Notes: generated from the sequence alone by a model not told the origin. A stretch of DNA of 5,203 nucleotides from an uncultured Clostridium sp. (GCA_947174825.1 CAMWKN010000173.1:1-5203); one strand, 5' to 3'; counted from the stretch's first letter, positions 1-5,203 are shown. A program made the numbers and translations.

Positions 1-424
1 GAGCATGACCGAGGAAGAGGACGAAGAGACCTTAAAGGAGCAGACAGACCAGCTTTCCGAACTGTTCCGTACTGCATTAGGCAAAGAGGAACTGGTTGTG
101 AAGGTGCAGAAGTTAAAGAATGAAAATATTTCTTCTATGATGACATTGGCAGAGGAAACACGCCGTATGCAGGATATGATGAGAATGTACAGCATGGGCG
201 GCGGTATGGATATGGGAATGTTTGGCGGCGGAGAAACTCTGGTGCTGAACTCTGCCAATAAACTGGTACAGTATATTCTGGAGCACAAAGATGGGGAACA
301 TGTGGAGATGTTCTGCAAGCAGCTCTATGATCTGGCAATGATTGCCCATAAGCCACTGCCAGCAGAGGAAATGACGGACTTTGTTGCACGCAGCAATGAG
401 ATTATGCTGTTGTTGGCGAAATAA
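1..424 (+). CDS. htpG: Molecular chaperone HtpG (HSP90 family), C-terminal fragment
   Basis: HtpG is the bacterial HSP90, a cytosolic ATP-dependent chaperone that works as a homodimer. The visible 140 or so residues are its C-terminal dimerisation region. Recognisable HtpG signatures are VQKLKNENISSMMTLAEE, then the methionine-rich RRMQDMMRMYSM, a Gly/Met-rich turn (GGGMDMGMFGGG), ETLVLNSANKLVQYILEH, and a closing helix ending NEIMLLLAK just before TAA (422-424). The reading frame continues to the window edge (codon AGC at 2-4), and the ATG at 5 is internal, since the family usually exceeds 600 residues and the ATPase and middle domains lie upstream. The conserved Met-rich and Gly-rich stretch is typical of clostridial HtpG. 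The gene converges on the small minus-strand gene, with a hairpin between them. Its promoter is outside the window. Nothing looks damaged. Identification rests on recognition of the family, with high certainty. Confidence 0.95.
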   Translation, partial: SMTEEEDEETLKEQTDQLSELFRTALGKEELVVKVQKLKNENISSMMTLAEETRRMQDMMRMYSMGGGMDMGMFGGGETLVLNSANKLVQYILEHKDGEHVEMFCKQLYDLAMIAHKPLPAEEMTDFVARSNEIMLLLAK

Positions 425-471
425 AGGTGATGGATGTTCTATCACTTATAATAAGTGTATTTTTAGAAGAA

Positions 472-503
472 AAGAGCTACCAAGTTATTCACTGGTAGCT
501 CTT
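472..503. terminator. Shared bidirectional intrinsic terminator between convergent genes
   Basis: Arms AAGAGCTACCA (472-482) and TGGTAGCTCTT (493-503) pair perfectly over 11 bp around a 10-nt loop. On the minus strand the stem is followed by a pyrimidine/T-rich run (TTCTTCT), 14 nt after the stop of the 63-residue gene, which is a good intrinsic terminator for it. On the plus strand the tail is weaker (ATACTTGCTTTCC), but the stem lies 47 nt after the htpG stop, so it probably ends both transcripts. Confidence 0.8.
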
Positions 504-517
504 ATACTTGCTTTCCA

Positions 518-709
518 TTATTCTTTTATTTTGTCAATGTCGGTAAGATTGACACCACACACATTTAAAATCGCTTTCAATGTCAAATACTCTTCTTTTA
601 ATTCTGCATATGTTTCAGTAGCGTTTTCCTTTTTTGCTAAAAGCATATATTTCTGGATTTTCTTAAATTCATCCAATGCAGCTTTTGCAACCTCAACACC
701 AGTAGGCAT
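518..709 (-). CDS. Small predicted helical protein of unknown function (63 aa)
   Basis: I do not recognise this protein. It is highly charged and predicted to be mostly helical. The N-terminal half (about residues 5-30, EVAKAALDEFKKIQKYMLL) looks like an amphipathic helix. A second helix-rich part contains YAELKEEYLTLKAIL (about 34-48), and the protein ends in NLTDIDKIKE. There is no signal peptide, no membrane segment and a single Cys (Cys51), so it is probably cytoplasmic. That it is a real gene is supported by a near-consensus Shine-Dalgarno (AAGGGGGTGAT, 723-713 on the minus strand, 7 nt from G-run to ATG), a promoter at 764-736, and a terminator right after its TAA (520-518). It is divergent from the MMPL operon and convergent with htpG, so it is its own transcription unit. 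It has no visible helix-turn-helix, and I see no reason to call it the repressor of the neighbouring promoter. Confidence 0.78.
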   Translation of the reverse strand: MPTGVEVAKAALDEFKKIQKYMLLAKKENATETYAELKEEYLTLKAILNVCGVNLTDIDKIKE

Positions 710-712
710 AGT

Positions 713-723
713 ATCACCCCCTT
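713..723 (-). promoter_or_regulatory. Extended Shine-Dalgarno of the 63-aa gene
   Basis: Read on the minus strand, AAGGGGGTGAT differs at one base from the extended anti-16S match AAGGAGGTGAT, and it sits 7 nt (counted from the G run) before ATG at 709-707. It fixes the start codon of the small gene. Confidence 0.8.
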
Positions 724-735
724 GCTATTGGGGTT

Positions 736-764
736 AGTATATCATACATAGATTGCAAAGTCTA
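736..764 (-). promoter_or_regulatory. Sigma-A-type promoter for the 63-aa gene
   Basis: On the minus strand, TAGACT (764-759, 4 of 6 to TTGACA) is followed by a 17-nt spacer and TATACT (741-736, 5 of 6 to TATAAT). A TGA immediately before the -10 makes an extended -10 (TGnTATACT). Transcription would start near 729, leaving a leader of about 20 nt that carries the Shine-Dalgarno. Prediction from the sequence only. Confidence 0.6.
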
Positions 765-780
765 ATAAATTCTTGCCCAC

Positions 781-804
781 AATGACCATTATAGAATGGT
801 TCAT
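781..804. repeat. Imperfect inverted repeat between the divergent promoters
   Basis: ACCATT (785-790) and AATGGT (795-800) pair perfectly around ATAG, and the flanks extend the symmetry imperfectly (ATGACCATT against AATGGTTCAT, one extra base). The left half contains ATGACCA, which also occurs on the reverse strand of the operator at 851-863. It may be a third, weaker binding site for the same regulator, located nearer the minus-strand promoter. Weak evidence. Confidence 0.35.
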
Positions 805-824
805 ATTGACATTTTTAGTCGAAT

Positions 825-849
825 AAAATTTTAAATATTTAAAAAAATA
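825..849 (+). promoter_or_regulatory. A/T-rich UP-like element upstream of the MMPL operon promoter
   Basis: This stretch contains only A and T (runs AAAATTTTAAATATTT and seven consecutive A) and abuts the -35 box at 850. This is the position and composition expected of an UP element contacted by the RNA polymerase alpha subunit, and it would strengthen the promoter when the repressor is off. Inference from position and composition. Confidence 0.4.
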
Positions 850-878
850 TTGACTACTGGTCATTTTTGATGTAAGAT
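850..878 (+). promoter_or_regulatory. Sigma-A-type promoter of the MMPL operon
   Basis: TTGACT (850-855, 5 of 6 to TTGACA) is followed by exactly 17 nt and TAAGAT (873-878, 4 of 6 to TATAAT). Transcription would start at about 885, giving a leader of roughly 97 nt before the ATG at 982. The -35 box lies inside one palindromic operator, and a second operator begins about 7 nt after the predicted start, an arrangement typical of repression by blocking polymerase. Confidence 0.7.
851..863. promoter_or_regulatory. Operator 1, TetR-type palindrome over the -35 box
   Basis: The core is TGAC (851-854) and GTCA (860-863), centred on 857. Aligned with operator 2, the inner half-sites are TGACT/AGTCA there and TGACT/GGTCA here, and both sites are followed by TTTTT. 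The match is close and the outer left arm is less regular (AATAT instead of AAAAA). Binding here would cover the -35 box directly. The TetR/AcrR assignment is inferred from the size and symmetry of the site and from the common pairing of such regulators with MMPL genes. No regulator gene is in the window. Confidence 0.62.
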
Positions 879-891
879 ACTTTTCAGCAAT

Positions 892-914
892 AAAAATGAC
901 TGGTAGTCATTTTT
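892..914. promoter_or_regulatory. Operator 2, near-perfect 23-bp palindrome after the start site
   Basis: Arms AAAAATGACT (892-901) and AGTCATTTTT (905-914) are perfect reverse complements around GGT, centred on 903 and 46 bp from the centre of operator 1. It spans roughly +8 to +30 of the predicted transcript. As RNA it could also form a 6-bp AUGACU/AGUCAU hairpin followed by five U, resembling a weak intrinsic terminator. I prefer the operator reading because the same sequence recurs over the -35 box, where no plus-strand transcript exists. Confidence 0.72.
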
Positions 915-917
915 GCG

Positions 918-945
918 AATAGGAGTTTTTGACCTACTTCCTATT
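918..945 (+). repeat. 7-bp inverted repeat in the MMPL leader
   Basis: AATAGGA (918-924) and TCCTATT (939-945) are perfect complements around a 14-nt loop, in the untranslated leader between operator 2 and the start codon. The real ribosome binding site at 965-970 is outside the stem, so no clear sequestration mechanism is visible. Could be chance. Confidence 0.25.
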
Positions 946-964
946 ATGGTTTGATTCTATGTAT

Positions 965-970
965 AAGGAG
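965..970 (+). promoter_or_regulatory. Ribosome binding site of the MMPL gene
   Basis: AAGGAG lies 11 nt before ATG (982-984). The spacing is slightly long but acceptable, and no better start lies nearer in frame. Confidence 0.75.
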
Positions 971-981
971 TGTGAAACGGA

Positions 982-3108
982 ATGGTTGCAATTGGTAAAT
1001 GGATTACCAGACACAAAAACATGATTCTGCTTTTTGCCATGATTCTTTTGATCCCGGCAGGTTTGGGCTATATCAGCACCAGAGTGAATTATGATCTTCT
1101 GAGTTATCTGCCAGATACTCTGGAGACTGTGGATGGGCAGGATATCATGGTGGACGAATTCGGCATGGGTGCCTTTTCCATGATTATTGTGGAAGATATG
1201 CCCATGAAGGATGTAGCGAAGTTAGAGAAAGAGCTGGAGAATCTGGAACACGTCAGTGATGTGTTGTGGTACGATGATGCTTTGGATGTGTCAGTGCCGA
1301 TTGAAATGATGCCCAAGGATTTGCGGGATGCTTTTTTCAACGGCGATGCAACGATGATGGTAGCATTATTTGATAACACCACATCCGCAGATGATACCAT
1401 GGATACCATCAAGGAAATCCGAAAAATGGTAGGAAAGAATGTTTTTGCCAGTGGTATGGCAGGTGTAGTTACAGATATTAAGGATCTGGCGATGGCAGAA
1501 ATGCCCATCTATGTAGTTATTGCCGCATTGATGTCCTTGGTGGTTCTGTTTATCACGATGGATTCCTTTGCAACACCACTGATCTTCCTGTTTAATATTG
1601 GATTATCTGTTGTTTACAATTTGGGAAGCAACTTCTTCATGGGAGAGATTTCTTATATTACGCAGGCATTAGCAGCGGTATTGCAGTTGGCGGTTACCAT
1701 GGATTATTCCATCTTCCTGTTAGAGAGCTATGAAGCGAATAAGATTCGCTATGATGGAGATAAGCAGCGTGCTATGGCACATGCCATCGGTAATACTTTC
1801 AAATCAGTAACCAGTAGTTCGGTTACTACTGTGGCTGGTTTCGTGGCACTTTGTTTTATGACCTTTAAGCTGGGTGCGAATTTGGGAATCGTTATGTCCA
1901 AGGGTGTTGTGATCGGTGTGATTACCTGTGTTACCGTGCTGCCGGCAATGATCCTGAGCCTGGATGGGGTGATCGAGAAAACAACCCATCGTTCTATTAT
2001 ACCGAATCTGGATAAATTGTCTCATGGCATTATCAAGGGTCGCTATGTAGCGGTTGCACTGTTTTTGATCCTGTTAGTTCCAGCAGTTTATGGAAATCAT
2101 CATTATGAGATCTATTATAATATTGACCAGTCTCTGCCAAATGATATCCCCAGTGCAGAGGCAAATGATAAGCTAAAAGAGAAGTTTGACATGAGTAACG
2201 TCCATATGCTTTTGTTAAAAGATGGACTTTCTGCCAAGGAAAAAACCCGGATGGATGAGGAGATTGAAAAGATAGATGGAATCAAGTGGGTAATTGGTAT
2301 GGATTCCATGATCGGTTCTAACTTGCCAAGTGAGATGATACCAAAGGATATTCGGGATATGCTTTCCAATGAGAACTATGAGTTACAGTTTGTGGGCTCG
2401 GATTATGGTTCTGCCACGGATGAGGTAAATGCACAGTTGGCGAAGATGAATGATATCGTCAAAGGATACCAGAAAGATGGTATGGTAATCGGAGAGGCAC
2501 CTTTGATGAAGGATCTGCAGGATGTTACCGACGTGGATTTGAAGATGGTTAACTTTGTATCCATTGCAGCAATTTTCCTCATTATCCTGCTGACTTTTAA
2601 GTCTATCTCCATTCCAATTATTCTGGTGGCAGTGATTGAGTTTGCCATAGCCTGCAATATGGCAGTGCCATGTTATATGCACGATTCTCTGGCGTTTGTG
2701 GCAAGCATCGTGATCGGTACCATTCAGTTAGGAGCTACTGTAGATTATGCGATTCTGATGACAAACCGATACCACAAGGAAAGAACAGAGCGTGGTCAGG
2801 GTAAGAAAGAATCCATCCGTATTGCCCATGAGACATCCATTAAGTCCATATTTATCAGTGGATTCTGCTTCTTTGCAGCTACTTTCGGTGTGGCTGCCTA
2901 TTCCCGAGTGGATATGATTGGAAGCATCTGTATGTTACTGGCACGGGGGGCAATTATCAGTATGGTGGTTGTGATTTGTCTTTTGCCAGCACTGCTCTGG
3001 ATCTTTGATGGGGTAATTATTCGTACCTCCCTGGATATGATACGGGCTAAGTGTGCAAGTAATTCTAAAATCGAGGGAATGCAAAAAGGGGTTGCGACGA
3101 AGAGTTAA
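982..3108 (+). CDS. MMPL family (RND superfamily) transporter, 12 membrane helices
   Basis: This is a full-length 708-residue MMPL-type permease of the RND superfamily, a proton-driven inner-membrane exporter whose members typically move lipids or other hydrophobic compounds. It has the classic duplicated plan. TM1 (about 13-30) is followed by an extracytoplasmic domain (31-172) and TM2-TM6 (about 174-327). TM7 (353-371), a second extracytoplasmic domain (372-521) and TM8-TM12 (about 523-676) repeat the pattern. TM4 carries Asp241-Tyr242 (QLAVTMDYSIFLLE) and TM10 carries Asp588-Tyr589 (QLGATVDYAILMTNRY), matching the paired Asp-Tyr proton-relay residues known from mycobacterial MmpL3, so both halves look active. 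The two external domains also share a motif: PIEMMPKDLRD (106-116) and PSEMIPKDIRD (449-459). The start is set by AAGGAG at 965-970. The stop is TAA. It is the first gene of a probable operon with the heptad-repeat protein. The substrate cannot be read from the sequence. Family call is very secure. Confidence 0.95.
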   Translation: MVAIGKWITRHKNMILLFAMILLIPAGLGYISTRVNYDLLSYLPDTLETVDGQDIMVDEFGMGAFSMIIVEDMPMKDVAKLEKELENLEHVSDVLWYDDALDVSVPIEMMPKDLRDAFFNGDATMMVALFDNTTSADDTMDTIKEIRKMVGKNVFASGMAGVVTDIKDLAMAEMPIYVVIAALMSLVVLFITMDSFATPLIFLFNIGLSVVYNLGSNFFMGEISYITQALAAVLQLAVTMDYSIFLLESYEANKIRYDGDKQRAMAHAIGNTFKSVTSSSVTTVAGFVALCFMTFKLGANLGIVMSKGVVIGVITCVTVLPAMILSLDGVIEKTTHRSIIPNLDKLSHGIIKGRYVAVALFLILLVPAVYGNHHYEIYYNIDQSLPNDIPSAEANDKLKEKFDMSNVHMLLLKDGLSAKEKTRMDEEIEKIDGIKWVIGMDSMIGSNLPSEMIPKDIRDMLSNENYELQFVGSDYGSATDEVNAQLAKMNDIVKGYQKDGMVIGEAPLMKDLQDVTDVDLKMVNFVSIAAIFLIILLTFKSISIPIILVAVIEFAIACNMAVPCYMHDSLAFVASIVIGTIQLGATVDYAILMTNRYHKERTERGQGKKESIRIAHETSIKSIFISGFCFFAATFGVAAYSRVDMIGSICMLLARGAIISMVVVICLLPALLWIFDGVIIRTSLDMIRAKCASNSKIEGMQKGVATKS

Positions 3109-3163
3109 AATGCTTTGTGGAGCAAAGGTTAGTGATATAACATTCAATAGAGTGAAGTGAAAA

Positions 3164-3170
3164 GAAAGGA
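3164..3170 (+). promoter_or_regulatory. Ribosome binding site of the heptad-repeat protein gene
   Basis: GAAAGGA ends 9 nt before ATG (3180-3182), which selects this start over the in-frame ATG at 3189. The 71-nt gap after the MMPL stop holds no convincing terminator (only a 5-bp CTTTG/CAAAG pairing with no T run), which favours co-transcription. Confidence 0.7.
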
Positions 3171-3179
3171 TGAGTAGCG

Positions 3180-3905
3180 ATGAAGGATATGAATCATAAC
3201 AAAGTAGTGAAAGCCGGAGTAAGCGGGTTGGTTATTATGGGATTGATAGCAGGCAGTGTAGAATATGCAGGTCACACCTACCTGTATGACCATGCGGTCG
3301 CGAAGGTAGTGGAGCAGAGTGTAGAGCAGAAGGAGGAAGTGACACCGGCTGCTGCATCCACACAGACAGAGGAGACTGGGGCGGTATCCAAGGAGGAAAC
3401 CGTGTATGCAACTCTGAAAGCAGATGGGCAGACGGATAAAATCATTGTCTCCAACTGGCTGAAAAATTCCGCCGGTGCAGGCAAGGTATCAGATGTGTCA
3501 GAATTAGAGGAGATTGTGAATACAAAGGGGGATGAAACCTTCACACAGAATGGAGAAAAGCTGGATTGGGAGACTGGGGATGCAGATATTTATTATCAGG
3601 GTGTTAGCCATGACCAGCTGCCAGTAGGGATGTCGATTCATTATGAACTAGATGGAAAAGAGGTACAGCCGGCTGATATCGTAGGAAAAAGCGGTAAACT
3701 CAAAATACAGATAAAGTATGTCAACCAGTCACTGACAGAGATTAAGATTCGTGAGGATGAGGAAGAGCAGATCTATACACCATTTATTATGATGACTGGA
3801 ATGATCCTGCCTGTGGAAAAATTTACCAATGTTAGCATTGATCATGGTCATGTGGTATCAGAAGGAGACAATGATATTGTGGTGGCATATGGTATGCCGG
3901 GATGA
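3180..3905 (+). CDS. Membrane-anchored heptad-repeat (YhgE/Pip-like) protein, N-terminal part cut by in-frame TGA
   Basis: This 241-codon ORF is the N-terminal part of a longer envelope protein. A short basic N-terminus (KDMNHNKVVK) precedes one hydrophobic helix (about 11-28, GVSGLVIMGLIAG), a signal anchor placing the rest outside the membrane. A low-complexity Glu/Thr/Ala linker (about 45-72) leads to a predicted beta-rich region (73-241) with KIIVSNWLKN, DADIYYQG, LPVGMSIHYELDGK and GKSGKLKIQIKY. I recall similar domains in clostridial proteins of the xxxLxxG heptad-repeat, YhgE/Pip-like type, often beside MMPL genes, but I give no narrower name. The ORF stops at TGA (3903-3905) straight after NDIVVAYGMPG, and the same frame continues at once with KESLALDDMEMSED and the heptad rod. 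That looks like a nonsense substitution in one original gene. Alternatives are readthrough, a sequencing error, or a truncated secreted-side fragment that still functions. All other complete stops here are TAA, so the window gives no independent test of TGA usage. Confidence 0.75.
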   Translation: MKDMNHNKVVKAGVSGLVIMGLIAGSVEYAGHTYLYDHAVAKVVEQSVEQKEEVTPAAASTQTEETGAVSKEETVYATLKADGQTDKIIVSNWLKNSAGAGKVSDVSELEEIVNTKGDETFTQNGEKLDWETGDADIYYQGVSHDQLPVGMSIHYELDGKEVQPADIVGKSGKLKIQIKYVNQSLTEIKIREDEEEQIYTPFIMMTGMILPVEKFTNVSIDHGHVVSEGDNDIVVAYGMPG

Positions 3906-4136
3906 AAGGAAAGCCTGGCGCTGGATGACATGGAGATGAGCGAAGACATTGATCTGGACACAGATAAAATAAATGATAAGTTGACGGATACGGTGGAAAT
4001 TACGGCTGATGTGAAAGATTTTTCCATGGGACCAACTTATACTGTGGCTACTGCTGATATGTTCAAGGATCTGGATATCAACAATATAGATGATGAAGAT
4101 GATCTGAATGATAAAATGGATGACATCATTGATGCT

Positions 4137-4514
4137 TCTTCGCAATTGGTGGACGGAAGCAAGACATTGCAGAATGGATTAAAGACATTAGATAAGAATT
4201 TTGCTACTTATTCGGATGCGATTGGTACAGTGAATAAGGGAGTAAAAGACTTGGATAAGGGTGCCAGAAAGCTGAACAAGGGAACCAAAACCTACACGAA
4301 AGGTGTGGATACTTTGTTGAAAGGCGTTAATACCTATTCGAAGGGTGCAAAAAAGTTAAGCAAAGGTGTAAAAAAGTATGTCGGCGGTGTGAATACTATG
4401 GTGGATGGCGTCAATACACTGGATAAGTCAACCTCTGGGCTGCCGGCACAATACAAAACCTTTGGTGATGGGGTTAAGACTTTTGTGAATTCGGTTACTA
4501 CATTATTATCTGAG
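4137..4514 (+). repeat. 18 contiguous protein heptads, first block
   Basis: Eighteen 21-nt units in one register encode the x-x-x-[Leu/Tyr/Val/Met/Phe]-x-x-[Gly] pattern, for example ARKLNKG, TKTYTKG, VDTLLKG, VNTYSKG, AKKLSKG and VNTMVDG. Gly is kept at the seventh place in most units of the middle part, and Lys before it is frequent. The DNA itself is diverged between units, so this is an old protein repeat and not a young tandem array. Confidence 0.8.
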
Positions 4515-4520
4515 GATAAC

Positions 4521-4646
4521 ATGAAAAATCTAACAGATGGAATTCAGAGCCTGAAAGATGGAGTGTCTCAGGTTGACGCAGGATTAAAGGCGGTACAGGG
4601 CGGTGTAGCCAGCCTGAATGAAAATGCGGCAAAACTGAAAAAGACC
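4521..4646 (+). repeat. Six protein heptads, second block
   Basis: MKNLTDG, IQSLKDG, VSQVDAG, LKAVQGG, VASLNEN and AAKLKKT follow the first block after a two-residue insertion (Asp-Asn), which shifts the register. Confidence 0.7.
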
Positions 4647-5009
4647 GAGGAATTAGATCAGTGTGTAGCAGGCTTGCAACAAATGAAGACCATGTACACC
4701 CAGATGGCAGAATCCGCAGTAAGTAACGAAGAAAAGCAACAGTATCAGCAGATGGCAGCAGCTGTGACAGGGGCGATCCAATATATTGAAGGAGGAGAGC
4801 AGCTTGCTGCGGGTATTGATGCTGCCACCAATGGAAAAGCAGATGGCGACAGTGACCAGAACGGTGCTGCCGATCTGGCAATCGCATTGTCCAAACTGCA
4901 GGCAGCGACGGATGCAGAGTCATCCGAAACTAATCTGGCTACCGGTACGGAAGCATTGTCAGAAAGTGCAAAGTCTATGTCGGGTTATGCAAAACAGCTG
5001 CGTGACAAT

Positions 5010-5198
5010 TCCCCGACTCTGTTAAACGGAAATGAGCAAATCAGCAGTGGAATTGCCCAGATTTCCGGTGCCATTACTCAGTTGAAAACTGGAGGGAAGC
5101 AGATTACAGGTAATAACAAAGCCCTAACCGATGGGGCGGATTCCTTGATTAAAAATACAGGAACGATTCAGAAGAACAGCAAGAAAATCACGAAAAAC
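5010..5198 (+). repeat. Nine protein heptads, third block, reaching the window edge
   Basis: SPTLLNG, NEQISSG, IAQISGA, ITQLKTG, GKQITGN, NKALTDG, ADSLIKN, TGTIQKN and SKKITKN keep one register up to the window end. Gly is replaced by Asn or Ala in several units, and the array may continue beyond the window. Confidence 0.65.
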
Positions 5199-5203
5199 AG
5201 TCC

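Larger units (their letters stand above)
3906..5203 (+). pseudogene. Downstream part of the interrupted gene: x-x-x-Leu-x-x-Gly heptad-repeat rod, 3' end outside the window
   Basis: The frame of the preceding ORF stays open from the TGA to the window edge, 432 codons with no further stop. It begins KESLALDDMEMSEDID, has an Asp-rich stretch (DINNIDDEDDLNDKMDD), then long runs of the x-x-x-Leu-x-x-Gly heptad pattern (TIGR03057 type): 18 uninterrupted heptads at 4137-4514, six at 4521-4646 after a two-residue skip, and nine at 5010-5198. Between them (4647-5009) lies a Gln/Ala-rich helical region with MKTMYTQMAESAVSNEEKQQYQQMAAAV. Such repeats form elongated extracytoplasmic domains in YhgE/Pip-type proteins, usually followed by C-terminal membrane segments that would lie beyond the window. 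Without the N-terminal anchor this part has no export signal. The first in-frame ATGs (3930, 3936) lack a properly spaced ribosome binding site (AAAGGA at 3905-3910 is 19 nt away), so independent translation is doubtful. The absence of further decay suggests a recent or non-disabling interruption. Confidence 0.7.

Noticed and set aside
443..457. Palindrome CACTTAT a ATAAGTG followed by TATTTTT, as a private htpG terminator
   Set aside because: The stem contains only A/T pairs except for two C-G pairs, and the loop would be too tight. The 11-bp hairpin at 472-503 is a far better candidate.
381..737. 118-codon plus-strand ORF across the terminator and the small gene
   Set aside because: It runs antisense to the 63-aa gene, crosses a terminator hairpin, has no ribosome binding site, and its Ser/Phe-rich translation looks like an antisense shadow.
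806..837. A second plus-strand promoter with a perfect TTGACA at 806-811
   Set aside because: No acceptable -10 box at 16-18 nt spacing (only TTTTAA-like sequences). The 850-878 promoter is better placed and matches the operators.
921..1068. Leader peptide starting at TTG 929 after AGGAG 921-925
   Set aside because: The spacing is only 3 nt, the start is TTG, and the frame runs into the MMPL gene without a regulatory pattern such as a run of one amino acid.
3112..3128. Hairpin CTTTG/CAAAG after the MMPL stop as a terminator
   Set aside because: Only 5 bp and no T run. It does not argue against co-transcription with the next gene.
3902..3928. ATGA stop-start overlap, re-initiation at ATG 3902
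   Set aside because: That ATG is in another frame and meets TGA after eight codons, so it cannot produce the heptad rod.
3903..3950. Selenocysteine insertion at the TGA
   Set aside because: No convincing SECIS-like hairpin directly after the codon, no redox motif around it, and the position sits in a non-catalytic envelope domain.
4498..4923. 141-codon minus-strand ORF opposite the heptad gene, and the other antisense ORFs within 1104-4522
   Set aside because: They overlap well-supported coding sequence on the other strand, lack ribosome binding sites, and show His/Ser-rich shadow compositions.

Overview
The window looks like chromosomal DNA from a low-to-moderate GC Firmicute, most likely a Lachnospiraceae-type gut Clostridium. 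The grounds are strong AGGAG-type ribosome binding sites, A/T-rich intergenic DNA with sigma-A-like promoters, an HtpG C-terminus of clostridial type, and an MMPL permease next to a heptad-repeat envelope protein. No mobile element, CRISPR array, tRNA or rRNA was seen.

Layout. (1) 1-424, plus strand: C-terminal end of the HSP90 chaperone htpG, truncated by the window start. (2) 472-503: an 11-bp-stem hairpin between two convergent genes, read as a shared terminator. (3) 518-709, minus strand: a 63-residue predicted cytoplasmic helical protein of unknown function, with its own strong RBS and a good promoter. (4) 710-981: a divergent regulatory region. It holds a minus-strand promoter, an A/T-rich stretch, a plus-strand promoter (TTGACT, 17-nt spacer, TAAGAT) and two copies of a TetR-type palindrome, one on the -35 box and one just past the expected transcription start. 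(5) 982-3108, plus strand: a 708-residue MMPL/RND permease with 12 predicted membrane helices and the paired Asp-Tyr motifs expected for proton coupling. (6) 3180 to the window end, plus strand: an envelope protein with one N-terminal membrane anchor, an extracytoplasmic beta-rich region, and a long x-x-x-Leu-x-x-Gly heptad-repeat rod. It is interrupted at codon 242 by an in-frame TGA (3903-3905), after which the same frame stays open for 432 codons and runs off the window.

How the parts fit. The permease and the heptad-repeat protein are 71 nt apart on one strand with no convincing terminator between them, so they probably form one operon under the twin-operator promoter. Inference: an unseen TetR-type repressor controls a two-part envelope export system, with the MMPL protein as the proton-driven transporter and the heptad-repeat protein as an elongated extracytoplasmic partner. 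The TGA would disconnect the membrane anchor from the rod, so in this strain the partner is broken, read through, made as two pieces, or affected by a sequencing error. The sequence alone cannot separate these.
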